DNA of 64,000 bases from Meloidogyne chitwoodi (Eukaryota > Nematoda > Chromadorea > Rhabditida > Meloidogynidae), in the NCBI GenBank assembly GCA_015183035.1, contig JACZZP010000015.1, positions 1,364,001 to 1,428,000 of the forward strand, read 5' to 3'. Shown piece after piece: positions 37,201 through 48,042 of the stretch. Under the pieces are notes generated by a model, which had not been told where the DNA came from, did no database searches, and saw nothing but the letters and a program-made list of their open reading frames with translations. Position 1 is the stretch's first letter, and the number at the start of each line of letters is the position of its first letter. The position numbers and the translations under genes are program-made.

Positions 37201-38727
37201 TTCTTGATCCTTCTGCTGTAAAGCAGAATGCATCTCAGCCTTTGAAGTGGCAATTGCGATTGTGGCGTTTTCCTCGCATTCAGTAATTCTTTTATTCCAT
37301 TCTTCTTCTTGACGATCAAAGCGCCCTTTCCATTCGGCAGTTACTCTTTGAACATTTGAAGAATTCTCTGATGATAAAGATGAATTTTCTTTTTTCAAAA
37401 CTTCATTTTCATCGTTTAGTGTAGTAATTCTAGCACGATTTGAGGTTATCTCATCTTTGCATTTAATGAGAAGCTCTTGTAATTTTTTAATTCTGTCATT
37501 TTCTGCATCAGCCTAATAATTATCAAAATTAGTTTATTAATCAAAAATAGGTTAAAAACCTTTTCGTCATTTTCAATTGCTTTCAACTTTTGTTTCAATT
37601 CGTTCTTATCACTTTTCAATTTTGTAATACGTAGAGTTGCCTTGTCTTGGAATTCAGAAAGCATGTTCTTGAATTTATAATAAATAGTATATCTTTATAT
37701 TAAGTTAAAACAAACTCTGTATTTCTCATTTTCATTTTCGACCTCTCGATATATACTAGCCAATTCTTTATATTTTTGTTTATAATTGACTGCTCGAGAT
37801 TGAAAGCGTTGAAACATTGTATTCAACTTAAATAAAATATTTAACAATAAGACGAAAAGAATAATTCAGATCAACAATAAATTTGTCAGAAACATACAAG
37901 AATTTAAATTAAAAGTCGATTACAACACTCAAGATTAAATAAACCTTATCACGGGGCATTTCATCCAATTGATCAAAATCTGTATTCTCATTATCAGCTG
38001 GATTACTCTCAGTATCTGAAGCAATTTCAATTAGAGAATTAGAAGATCGAAAGCTGTTGTTTGGAACAACTTGAGCATTTAAAATACTTCCGCTACCACT
38101 TTCCAAAGAAGCATTAGAAAGGCGTCTTTGAGGTTTAACATTGTCAATTTGGTTCAGAAAGTCATCGGCTATCAAAGCGTTCTAATTAAAAATATAGGAT
38201 AGAAATGACATTATTTTTATTGTATGATAAAGGTGGAATGCTATTATATAAGCCGGCAGGCTTATGATAGTACAAAAGTCAGTCTGTCAGTTTAGTAGAG
38301 ACATACTAGGACCTGACCTAGTCCATGTTCCCCATTAGCAGCACAAGACCCAGTGACCAATCCTTCCCTTCACTAATATTAAAGATAAAGAAATGTCTCT
38401 AACTTAAGTTAAATCTCCTAGGATGCAACTTTGCGTTAAATCACAAATCAGAATCAAAATGTTTAAAGATATCTTTCTTACCGAACTACTTGCACGTCCT
38501 CCCTCATTATCTTGTTGCTGGGCGTTATCTAAGAATTTGCGTGCTCGACCACTAATATCACTTCCAGCCTCACTCTTAAAAAGATTATCTAAAAATCCAG
38601 ATTTAAAAAGTGCTAAAATTACCGCGCTTGATCGCACTTGGTTGGCAAGGTTCTCGCCATAATGAGTCACAGTAGACTGAATGCGTTTCGCTTCATCTTC
38701 TAATTTTGAACGTAATCCTTTAAACAT
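34288..38727 (-). CDS. GRIP-domain golgin (golgin-245/GOLGA4 type)
   Basis: Long coiled-coil tether of the trans-Golgi network, recruited by ARL1 through its C-terminal GRIP domain. The N-terminus is MFKGLRSKLEDEAKRIQSTV, like the MFKKLKQKISEE start of GOLGA4. A Ser-rich segment follows (LSNASLESGSGSI). Then comes a region colinear with GOLGA4: FQRFQSRAVNYKQKYKELAS, NMLSEFQDKATLRITKLKSD. The central coiled coil (about 35.5-37.5 kb) includes a tandem repeat. The C-terminal GRIP domain reads PTEAEYLRNVLYRYMIEREY, then TLAKVICTVCKFPPEQRTLV and LRREEARCQRWL; the Tyr of EYLRN, needed for ARL1 binding in the family, is present. About eleven exons. The start lies 181 bp downstream of the Pcc1 stop on the same strand. 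Confidence 0.9.
35790..36505 (-). repeat. 243-bp coding tandem repeat in golgin coiled coil
   Basis: Three consecutive units of 81 codons (the third shortened by 4 codons), at 36505-36263, 36262-36020 and 36019 onward. Each begins EKIALIEKQYLED or a close variant, continues QQNNLKEKYSEEKK, EEKIALLEKENKEAKDYSLS, and ends EENLEAEK. A partial unit precedes the first. Such near-identity of heptad blocks points to recent duplication. Confidence 0.8.
38183..38481. other. Golgin intron 1 with a less-AT-rich insert
   Basis: The intron between the first two golgin exons contains a G/C-richer patch at about 38230-38375, including the hairpin ATAAGCC-GGCA-GGCTTAT at 38246-38265 and CATACTAGGACCTGACCTAG. 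It has no open frame; possibly a short repeat insertion or intronic regulatory sequence. Confidence 0.3.
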
Positions 38728-38908
38728 CGTATTAGCTTTTAAATACTAATTTATTAATTGAACTAAACAAATAAAATGTAATATAGCGAAAATTAACGCT
38801 TTTTAGTAAACGTGAAAAATTAAAATATTTAATGAAACAAATAACATTTAAAAACATAAATCAATATAAAATAATGGAAAAACAAATACTTTTCGGGTGA
38901 AAAAATTA

Positions 38909-39436
38909 TCAACTTGATAATTCATCTTTCTTTTTTGCATTTGTTTTTCTTTTATCTTTTTTAGTTGAATGATTTATCGATTCAATTTTGTAGGTACTAA
39001 CAGTTTCAATACAATTTTTAGATAATTGGCACATATCAAACACATTATTTGCAGACTTCATTAAAGACTTTTGATCACTTGAAAAAATATTACTAAAAAA
39101 TCAAATATTCGAATATTTTAAAAATAAAAACTTACATAACTAGGCAATTTCCATCCAATAATAGTTCCAATTTTGATTGACTTCGTTTAGGTAGTTTATC
39201 AACAATTAACGTATTGTAAACTTAAAATGAATGAATATTCATGAAAATAGTTAAAAATACCAATATTGGCTTTCCAATTCTCTTCAAAATCCAAGCGAAT
39301 GCATCTGAAATAATTAAAATTTAAAACAAATAAACTAAAAATAAAACATTGAATTTGAAGATGTCGATTGTCCTAAAACTTGCTCAATAAGTGTCTCATT
39401 TGAAGAAAAATCAGAGGTTTCACGGTCAATTTGCAT
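38909..39436 (-). CDS. KEOPS/EKC complex subunit Pcc1 (LAGE3-like)
   Basis: Pcc1/LAGE3 is the dimerising subunit of KEOPS, which makes the tRNA t6A modification. Four exons with matching phases give 134 residues. The N-terminus is MQIDRETSDFSSNETLIEQV. The core ICIRLDFEENWKANIGVYN, TLIVDKLPKRSQSKLELLL, DGNCLVINIFSSDQKSLMKS and ANNVFDMCQLSKNCIETV follows the Pcc1 pattern: beta strand, helix with S-L-x-x-D, beta hairpin L-x-G-L-x-x, then D-x-x-x-LR-x-S-x-N-x-x-x-D. The tail is basic (STKKDKRKTNAKKKDELSS), an extension not usual for Pcc1. Sequence identity is low, so this is a pattern-based call. It precedes the golgin by 181 bp and may share its transcript. Confidence 0.62.
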
Positions 39437-39605
39437 TAATATTTAACTCAAATAAATTTATAATCTATAAATATTTGTATTTACATAATTCAATCAATAA
39501 AAAAATTTAATATAAAAAAAGAAATAGACAAAATTAGACTCAAACGTCACATAAAAACGGCGCTTTTTTGTAAAACCGTCTTATGAAACGTGTGATACGG
39601 AACAG

Positions 39606-39706
39606 GCCAGCTCAGTGTTGCCATTTCAGTGTTGCCAGCTCAGTGTTGCCATTTCAGTGTTAGCCAGCTCAGTGTTGAGCCATCTCAGTGTTAGCCATTT
39701 CAGTGT
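39606..39706 (+). repeat. Minisatellite array A, left inverted arm
   Basis: Eight tandem units of about 13 bp alternate GCTCAGTGTTGCCA and TTTCAGTGTTGCCA. It is the inverted partner of array B at 39871-39972 with almost the same unit order, giving an arm pair of about 100 bp around a 164-bp spacer. Confidence 0.85.
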
Positions 39707-39870
39707 CACCGTTAAGGCTAAAAATCTCATAAGAAATCGGACCCGGATCGGGCCCGGAACCTTGATTTTATCAGAAACTAACATTATTTGTTCTTATTAT
39801 TTTTTTCTTACTTTTTTTTTTACTAAAATTCCGGTTCGTAGATGTCGGAAATTCTGTACTGGTATTAACT

Positions 39871-39972
39871 GGCCCAACACTGAAATGGTTAACACTGAGA
39901 TGGCTCAACACTGAGCTGGCTAACACTGAAATGGCAACACTGAGCTGGCAACACTGAAATGGCAACACTGAG
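39871..39972 (-). repeat. Minisatellite array B, right inverted arm
   Basis: Reverse complement of array A (CAACACTGAAATGG and CAACACTGAGCTGG units). Only a few positions differ over about 100 bp, so the two arms would form a long hairpin. The spacer contains GGACCCGGATCGGGCCCGG. Confidence 0.85.
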
Positions 39973-40013
39973 GTGACCCCTACCGGTGTGATAAAAGCCA
40001 CTCTCACGGCGCG

Positions 40014-40172
40014 CCCCGAATTCGTCCCACCCCGAATTCGTCCCACCCGAATTCGTCCCACCCCGAATTCGTCCCACAGTTTAAAAACCCCGAATTCGTC
40101 CCACAGCTTAAAAACCCCGAATTCGTCCCACCCGAATTCGTCCCACAGTTCAAAAACTCCCAATTCGTCCCA
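40014..40172 (+). repeat. Minisatellite array C (CCCGAATTCGTCCCAC), left arm
   Basis: Eight copies of CCCGAATTCGTCCCAC, some joined by AGTTTAAAAA-type linkers. It is preceded by ACTCTCACGGCGCGC. Its inverted partner is array D at 41157-41346. Confidence 0.88.
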
Positions 40173-41156
40173 TAAAATTATTAATTGTTACTATCCGATC
40201 TCCTTTTTATTTTTTCTCTATTTTATTTTTATTTTGTACATTCTAGAAGCTCTAATGATTAGAAATTTACTTGAAACTTTATCACGAGCGAGGAATATGA
40301 AGAACTTTCTTTATTTAATCCAACTTTTTTAAATTTCTTCAGTTTAATTGGCTATACTTCTTCAATTTATTTTCATATTGCTGAAACATAACGAAAATGT
40401 TTTATTGAAGAAATTCCTGACAAGACAATGGTTATGAGCTGTTGGTCCAATTGTACGATCCGAATACAACAGAATTTTGGGATTATCCAACGATTGGAAT
40501 GCATGTGAAGTCAAGGATCCGGAAGAGAAGGTTTCTTTTATTTTATTTTAATTATAAATAAGTTTACTTTATTATTCTAACTTTTTTAGCTGATTTTGGG
40601 TAAATTGTATACGAGTGAAGGACCTTCACATCCCATTCACCGGGAGAACCTTTGATAGCTTGGTTTAGTGGAGCATAACTTTGAGTTCATTTGAATATTC
40701 AAGTTGGGGAACATGCACAGGATTATCAACAGGTTTTTTTCTTTTAATTTTTTAATGCTTTTTAATTTTAAATAATTTTTCAGGCTGCAGGTAAGAACAG
40801 ACTAACGACCTCCAATTTCGTGTTCGTCGACTTATTGACCAAACTGAGCAAATTACAACGGAACAAAACTATCAGTGATATCGGGAAGAGCGTTTCAGAC
40901 AGATTTTTACTTTTATTTGCGTTATTATTGATTTATTTATTTTTGTTAATCCTATTTTACGTGATAAGTAAAGTTATTTTTTCTGATTTTTGGATGAATA
41001 ATTTTTGATTTTTTTTTTAATTTTCCAAGGTAAATTATTACAGGTGATGGGTATTTGGGTATTATTTTTTTTTTCAGTATTTTTTTGTATTAGGTCTCAA
41101 TTCTGGAAAAAAAGTATGACGAAATGAGGATCTTTACCCTTTTGACCGAATTGGAT
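40173..41156. other. Interior between inverted arrays C and D
   Basis: About 1 kb carried between two inverted minisatellite arms. It has patches of coding-like composition (for example 40410-40530 and 40600-40730) but no long open frame; 40820-41008 is open for 62 codons and unrecognised. It is probably the decayed cargo of a fold-back element. Confidence 0.4.
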
Positions 41157-41346
41157 GTGGGACGAATTCGGGAGGGACGAATTCGGGGTTTTTGAACAGT
41201 GGGACGAATTCGGGGTTTTACAACTATGGGACGAATTCGGGGTGGGACGAACTCGGGTGGGACGAATTCGGGGTTTTTGAACAGTGGGACGAATTCGGGG
41301 TTTTATAACTGTGGGACGAATTCGGGGTGGGACGAATTCGGGCGCA
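41157..41346 (-). repeat. Minisatellite array D (GTGGGACGAATTCGGG), right arm
   Basis: Eight or nine copies of GTGGGACGAATTCGGG, with linkers TTTTTGAACA and TTTTACAACTA, in inverted orientation to array C. It is followed by CGCAGCGACTCTCACGGCG, so ACTCTCACGGCG occurs in direct orientation outside both arrays. Confidence 0.88.
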
Positions 41347-41354
41347 GCGACTCT

Positions 41355-43118
41355 CACGGCGGGTTAAATGGGAAATCTAACCGTCTCGCTTTCAATTGGA
41401 AATTTCTTACCACACTCTCTCATTTTTCCTCTCTTTCATTTATTTAATCTCTCATTTTAAACATTACTCTCGTTTCCGTTTTGAGGTTTTGACTTTTGAA
41501 ACCCTATATTTCGAAAACTTTTCATACTATTTAAAATCCGCTCTACAATTTCATAGATTATTGTTTTAAGATTCTAATAAAAAATTTTTGTTTATTTTTA
41601 TACACTTTTACAAAAGTTAATACACAATGAATTTCTTTAAGTTTAGATGAAAACTAGATCATTTTCTAAGCGAAAACTCGACGCTATTAATATCCGATGG
41701 ATCAAACAACAAGAGAAACAACAAAAAATGTTTCAAAATTATCTAAAGCAAATAAATATAGAATGGAAGCAAGTAAACAGAACAAAGGATCAAGAGGTTT
41801 TTTTGGTTTTTTTTTTATAATCTTTTAATTTTAATTTAGTTCAAACATGTTCTGAAGAAAGTTCCAGTGAAACTTGTAGCAAAACCAAGGATGTTGGTAT
41901 TCAGACAATCCCTCAAATGAAATCAATCAGGACGCAAACACTTCCTCGAATGAAAAGTGTTTGTACTCAGACACAAACATTTCCTCAATTGAGATCTGTT
42001 GGTACACAAACAGAAAGTAAAGGAAAAAATGTGGCTATTCAGACTATAACGAATCAGAGAAGCAAGGAAACACAAACTTATCCTGAATTTCTTCAATCAG
42101 ATATATTCCTGCATCTCAAATTATTCCTCCAAGCTTCCATCTGCTACAAGGAATATCTCAACGAATAATTGATGCAATTAATGATTACTGTCAACATTCT
42201 GGAAGATCAATTGAAAAGATTTTAAACAATGCTCATGCCAAAATGGATCCTCGAAAAAAAAACTTTACTGGTTTTTAATTTTTTTAATATATTTAGAGAA
42301 TTTTTTAGGTGCTGCACTCCATCGTCTTATTACGGGACAAACAAGAGAAGAACTCAAAACAATACTTCCACCAACTCAATCTTCTGTTATTCTTTGTAGA
42401 ATGTTGGAAACAATGGCTGAGATTTATAGATTGGCAGACGCCTCATTTCTAGACCAAAACGAAGTCGAGAATCTTAAAAAGGCAACAAAAAATCTCTATA
42501 ATGATATACAGGTTTATTTTTTATGTTTAGATTCAAAAATAAAATTTAGGAACTTCGTGCAAGATTTGAGAACTTAAATTTTCGTGCACGTCTCGCCTCT
42601 GGTCAATTGAAAATTTTCAAACCCACACCAAAGCTTCATATGCTTTGTGCTCGCAACTGAATTTGCTGAAAAAACGGTTGGTGGAGCTGGATATCCGAAC
42701 AAGGGATTGAACATTTGCATTCGCTTTATAATCATCTTGTAAGTTTTAATTTTCAAATTTTGACTGTTTACTACTTTAGGCTGTTCAATATTGCAACACC
42801 GGCGATGTAGATAGAACAACAGAAAAGCTAGCTCAACATCAGACTCTCCTTAATAGACTTAATGATAGAGGAACGATGAAAAAAATTTATTGATTTTATT
42901 TTAATATTTCTTTCGTTATTTTAGATTAAAATAAATAAATTATTAATGATCTCGCTGTTGGGGCATTCAAATTTGGCTTTTTAGTGTTGAAACTGCCAGG
43001 CGAGATGCTAGCTGCGATGAACCGACATTATTTAAAATGAACGCGCGTTGTGTATAATGTCTCTATGGTTTTACAACGCTATTTTCGCATACCCCAATTT
43101 CCCGTTTAACCCGCCGTG
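41355..43118. mobile_element. 1.76-kb DNA transposon with 22-bp terminal inverted repeats
   Basis: The left end CACGGCGGGTTAAATGGGAA-AT (41355-41376) and right end AT-TTCCCGTTTAACCCGCCGTG (43097-43118) are inverted copies with one mismatch. The left end abuts minisatellite array D. Outside each end is ACTCT (directly adjacent at left, one base away at right), so a target duplication is suggested but not proven. The interior carries a broken multi-exon gene on the plus strand. Superfamily not assigned. Confidence 0.7.
41647..42893 (+). pseudogene. Decayed transposon gene with TQT repeats
   Basis: Starts MKTRSFSKRKLDAINIRWIK. The next part has repeated TQT motifs: KSIRTQTLPRMKSVCTQTQT, PQLRSVGTQTESKGKNVAIQ and RSKETQTYP. 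Downstream exons give ISQRIIDAINDYCQHSGRSI, AALHRLITGQTREELKTILP, LETMAEIYRLADASFLDQNE, and near the end KLHMLC then, after stops, GWWSWISEQGIEHLHSLYNH. The KLHxLC and SEQ-x-IE-x-LH pattern is typical of C-terminal parts of several animal DNA transposases; no superfamily is named. Defects: the first intron junction does not keep frame, and TGA stops lie at about 42657 and 42666. The whole lies between the 22-bp inverted repeats. Confidence 0.6.
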
Positions 43119-43212
43119 CACTCTCTCGTGTGAAAAAGACGGCGATTCAGAGTCGGCCGGTTCAGAGTAAAAATTTCAAATACCTAATATTTTTTTTAAT
43201 TTATAGATTTTG

Positions 43213-44919
43213 ATGAAATTTTCATTATTTTGTCGAATTGCTTCAAAGGTTAATGATTATATACTTACAAAAGATTTCATAAAACTTTCAATTAAATCTG
43301 GAACAGGAGGAAATGGTATTATGAGGTTTATTAAATATATTTTTTAATTTTAATTGAATTTTTAAAGATATAACGGAATTGGCGGAAATGGTGGATCCTT
43401 TTTTGTTAGAGCAAATGATAAAGTTACATTTGAAGAATTTTGTCAACAATTTGAGGAATGTCCAGTGTTGAAAGCAGAACATGGACAACATTCTAAACAA
43501 GTGAAGTTGATTGGCTACCATGGAAAAGATAATGTTAGTTTTATTTTAAATTTATAAACTTTAATTTTTTTCTTAATTTTTTGGTAGTTGATGTGCCGTT
43601 GGGAGTAGAAATTATCAGTGAAGAACACAAACTTTTGGCACGATGTATGACGAATAAACAAAGATATTTACTAGCAAGAGGTGGAAAGGGTGGCTGTGCT
43701 GTAAATGAATACAAGTATTTAAAACATTTTTATGCTTAACTTTTAACTTTCACTATTTTGAAAAAATTTAGCAAATTTATATGTTTAACTAAAACAAATA
43801 TTGTATTTATTTAGAGGACAGATGGGAGAACATCTTAATGTAAACCTTCATGTTAAATTACGTCCAAATATTGGTTTAATTGGCTTTCCGAATGCTGGAA
43901 AATCAACTTTACTAAAATCATTAATACCAAATGGGCCTAATATTGAAATAGCTTCTTATCCATTCACAACTGAACGACCACAAGTTTGTTTTCTTGACTA
44001 TGAGCAAACTTCTTATAGTTCAGAAAGCAGTGATGAATTGGTTTGATATTTTTAAAATGTTATTTAATTTTATTTTTAGAAAGGTTCCAAACTTTCAAGA
44101 GTTTTACAACCTCTAACTAGTTCAGAAAAACAACGAAAGCATTTAATTAAACCATTTCATGTTTCTCTTTCTATTGCTGATTTACCAGGAATTGTTGAGG
44201 GAGCATCACAAAATTTATATAATGGGCTAACCTGTCTCAAACATTTGGAATATAGCGAAATAATTTTGATGGTTGTAGATGTTCATGGATTTCGGCTTGG
44301 ATTAGATGACAAAATTATGTATAAATTTTTTGTTAATTTTTTATTTAATTTTTAAAAATTGTTTAGAAGTCCTCTGGAAACAATTGCTTTGTTAAATCGT
44401 GAAATGGAATCATATGATCGTAAAATGATAAAGAAACCTATTATATTGCTTCTTAATAAAATTGACGTTGATAATGGTGAAAAGGTAATTTATATAAGAT
44501 TTTAATTAAAATTTGAGAATTGGAAGAAATTTTTTATGCTCTATTAATTTTTATTAAAAATATGTAGAACTATGTAATTTTTATGTTTTTTAAAATTAAT
44601 GCTTCAAAATTAAAATTCGTCCTCCTTTTTTTAGATTGCTGAGGAATTAACAAAATATTTTATTGGAAATGCTTATTTCACTATAAAATGGATAAAAGAT
44701 ATTTCTCAAGAAATTAAACCGAAATTTCCAATTCGTTTTAAATCTGTCCATTCTATTAATGCTCGTGATGGACATATTGGAAATTTACGAGAAATTATTG
44801 GCTCTCTTTATTCACAACTACATCCTTTAAATAAACAAAATTTTGAAGAGGATGAATGGGATAAAAAGAAAAGAAAATCAAGCAAAGGGAAAATTAAGAT
44901 TAAAAGTTTGTTATATTAA
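43213..44919 (+). CDS. GTPBP10: Obg-family GTPase, GTPBP10 type
   Basis: Mitochondrial or nucleolar GTPase needed for large ribosomal subunit assembly. About eight exons. The N-terminal Obg domain is shown by [56 protein letters not shown] and [12 protein letters not shown]. The G domain has the P-loop [21 protein letters not shown]2 [14 protein letters not shown]3 [19 protein letters not shown], and G4 [14 protein letters not shown]5 may be [26 protein letters not shown] matches the family segment. The C-terminus is basic ([17 protein letters not shown]). The start ATG (43213) gives [17 protein letters not shown], compatible with a mitochondrial presequence. It begins about 95 bp after the neighbouring transposon ends. 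Confidence 0.92.
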
Positions 44920-45403
44920 AATAATTTTTTTTGTTTTTATTTTTTAATGATCATATTTTGAACTGAAAATTTTTAATTTAAAAAATAAATATGAATTTAA
45001 AAAAGTATATTTATATTTAAATAAAGAATTAAAATATTAATTTTAAAAGCATTTATTGTATTTTATAAAAATGTTTCTAAAAAATTAGTTCTTAATTTTT
45101 GAGATTAAGCTGTTTAACATTTAAAATGCTTACTAATTGTAAGACAGAGGTTTGAAATCGGAGTAGGAGGGAGCAGAGTAATTAAAGTTTTATGGGATTA
45201 TTCATTAAATTCTTATATATTTTCAATTATAATTTATTAAATTATTGATCTCTTAATCAAAACTTTCTTGAGATTTTGATATCAATTTTATTACGTTATA
45301 ATAATATTTATTTTTGAAAAGATAAATATAATATTTTTATAATTTGTTTATAATTAAATAAATCTAAATTAAAATTTATCTTAATAAATTTTTATTTTTA
45401 AAT

Positions 45404-46968
45404 TTAAGGTCGCCAAATACGAGCAATATCTATTTCGCAAATAGTTGCGTACGAATATATTTTCATTTTAGGTTTTTCCCAACCACCAAATGGATATCCA
45501 TATTCATTATAATCATCTATATTATTTTTCTCGTCATTATGATAATACAAAAGTGAAACATTATTAAATTTTTGTGTATTCCCAGTAATTTCATGCCAAT
45601 CATATTTATCTGTGTAGATGCCATAAGTTTGGTTTAAATTTATTAATGTATTAACCATTTCCTTAAAATTTAATTTAAAAATTTATTTTACAAAATGGAA
45701 AAAAATTCCTATTTTTTTTATAAATATATATAAATTATAACACTTACATTAATAAATTCTAGATTCTTAGTTTTTTCATTTATAAACCAACCAGCAGTAT
45801 TTTTACCATTAACCAAACCAAGAACTGACAACCAGACACTTCCAAACTTTAAATTAATTTCATTTAGATTGTTGAGAACGCTGATAATATTTTTACTAAA
45901 AAATATAATTTTTATTATAAATATTTTAAAAACATTTGTTTGGACAAAACGGATTTATTTGAATTACAAATTTTGAAATTAAGGGATTAAGTTAATTATC
46001 ATTTAAAATGCTTAGAAAAATATATAATTAAAAGTAAAGCAAAAAACGAGTTTTAAAAAGCCAATGTAGAGGAAAACTTGAAAATTTTCAGATTATAAAT
46101 GACCTAACTGAAAAAAGGTTGCACTCTCTAATAATTAATTAATTAAAATAAAAATTTACCTGGGTTGTTCACAAGATAAACAAGGAGCTATATAAATATC
46201 AACATCTTCAATTCCAGCTGCTCGAGCATTATTAATATTTAATTCTGCGTCTCTGTTAATAATAAATTCGTAATCGTTGCTTTTATAGGCAGCAAGAACA
46301 ATAACAAATTCTGCTGACAATTCTTCTTTTAAACATTTAAATGTTGAAACTCTAAAAATGGCAGACCGAAACTTCTGGACTAAAGCTTTTGGTCCAAAAC
46401 TTGAATATAGAATTAATACCAAATTGTTAAATAATTATTGTACCAATTGGCCCTTTAATAAGGCAGATAAACTAATTCTTTTGTAAACTTTTATGGACGT
46501 CCGGAAGTTTCACTCTACTCCAAAAATAAAAGAGATATTTTGGTTTTCTATGTAACCAGGACTGGGTAAATTTAAATAAAAATATTAAATTAGATATAAA
46601 GTAAACGTTTTTTTGTTTAAAAATTTAAAAAAAAATAGAAAATTATTTTATGATTTAATTTTTTGATAATTTATTTACCTTAACCTTATTTATTTCAATA
46701 AAATGACATATCATTCTATTTTTCAACCTTCTTTGAACTGTCGTTCTATCAGAATAAATATGATAAAATATTTAAACGTAATTATACCTTTTTAATTTTT
46801 ATTTTATCAAAAACATTCCAACCAATAGAAAAATAAAAAAATTATAAATTTATACCTATACCAGTCGTTCCATACAAGGAAACCTTCAACTGCTTCTACA
46901 GAAGTGAAGGAAGAAGTAAACAAGAAAATTGTCACAAATAAAAGAAAAAGTTTAATAATAATATTCAT
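45404..46968 (-). CDS. GH25 lysozyme-like secreted protein, catalytic residues missing
   Basis: Exon 1 encodes a signal peptide, MNIIIKLFLLFVTIFLFTSS, then EGFLVWNDWY. It can join in frame (AG/A) to RVSTFKCLKEELSAEFVIVL, the start of a GH25 barrel, followed by AAGIEDVDIYIAPCLSCEQP, LKFGSVWLSVLGLVNGKNTA, TYGIYTDKYDWHEITGN and FGGWEKPKMKIYSYATICEI. VDxYIxPCxxC, GIYxxxxxW and FGGWxKPxxKxY match LYS-type GH25 lysozymes of nematodes. In active enzymes the strand after LKFG has WLDxE; here it is WLSVLG, so both acids are gone, and the usual VDxS Asp near the N-terminus is replaced by LVWN. The large first intron (about 490 bp) has not been verified. Likely a non-enzymatic binding or secreted decoy protein (inference). 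Confidence 0.75.
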
Positions 46969-48042
46969 TTTATTTAAGAAAATTTTAAATAAAAATTTTT
47001 TTAAAAGATGGAAAAATAAAAAAAATTTAATAAAAAATTATAGAAAGAAACATTTAAAAAATTCCAACTATTAAATTGTGTTAAATTAGATTGGGTATTT
47101 TTACTTTACTACATTTTTAGTTTAAACTTATTTATTTTTAAATTTATATTTGTTTTTAATACTATTAATTTTAATAATTTTTTTTATATTTTTAAATTAT
47201 TTTGTCTTTATCATAATTAAAAATATAAAATATTATTTTTTTTTCATTAAATTTTAAATACTGATTAACATTTTTTATTAAAATTTATATTAAACAATTG
47301 GAAAATATGTATTTAAGAAATTTTCAATTAGGAAATCAATAATTCCGAAATATGCAAAAATTTGCAATAAAATTCTAAATAATTTAGACCAACGCAAATA
47401 CACCATTTTTTGAGTCCCTTCTCTTGAAATATTTATGTGCAAAACATATACATATGTATTTGAATGTTTTGCTCAAACCTAGTTGTCAGGGATGGGAAAA
47501 CTTTCGCCTTTCGTGTTTTTAGGCTCTTTTTTGATTTTCATCTTTTTTTTTATTTAGTAACTAATTATATACATAGAAGAACTTTAACTTTTTAAAAACT
47601 AATTATTTGCTATTATATCAAAATTGAGACTTCCAATGTGCTAATTTTTGTTTGAAATTATAAAAAATTTCGATTACAATAAAGTCCTCTTTTCTCAATT
47701 AGTTCCACTCATCAAAATTGTTGTTAATAACTAGCCTTAATATATTATAATTAATTCATTTTAATTAAAAAGACCAAACTCAAACTTAAAAAAACAAAAC
47801 ATTTATTTAGGTTGTGAGTATATATTTTAAATATTACAACATCCAACTTTAATTTGAACTTATATAAAAAATCAGAAAATTTTCTTTAAAGATTTTTTAA
47901 TCAAAATAAAATCAGAAAAGAAGTTAGTTTATTAAATTAATCTCAAGCATTGCACAAATTAATAGAGATCAATCAATTACAAAGCAATGGCAAGAATTTA
48001 AAAATTATTAAAGCTTTTCCACATTTTTTCAAAAATAATTTG
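46969..48042. other. 1.07-kb intergenic region
   Basis: AT-rich. A slightly more complex patch lies at 47385-47525, including the palindrome ATACATATGTAT. No gene, RNA or repeat could be supported. Confidence 0.3.

Noticed and set aside
36108..37221. Plus-strand frames opposite the golgin
   Set aside because: Shadows of the coiled-coil coding strand (Phe/Ser-rich complements of Glu/Lys codons).
39771..40163. Open frame made of repeated DEFGV-type peptides (and its mirror at 41097-41447)
   Set aside because: The frame exists only because the 16-bp units lack stops; the peptide is a translation of array C/D in several frames.
39606..41346. Regularly repeated 13- and 16-bp units resembling a CRISPR array
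   Set aside because: The units are directly adjacent or separated by short repeated linkers, not unique spacers, and the arrays occur as inverted pairs in a eukaryotic genome; they are minisatellites of mobile elements.
43213..44919. Alternative assignment of the GTPase to the OLA1/DRG families
   Set aside because: The N-terminal Gly-rich Obg domain and the absence of a TGS domain favour GTPBP10.
47440..47500. Sequence GCTCAAACCTAG reminiscent of the complement of a spliced leader
   Set aside because: It does not match the SL1 leader and no SL RNA body or Sm site follows.
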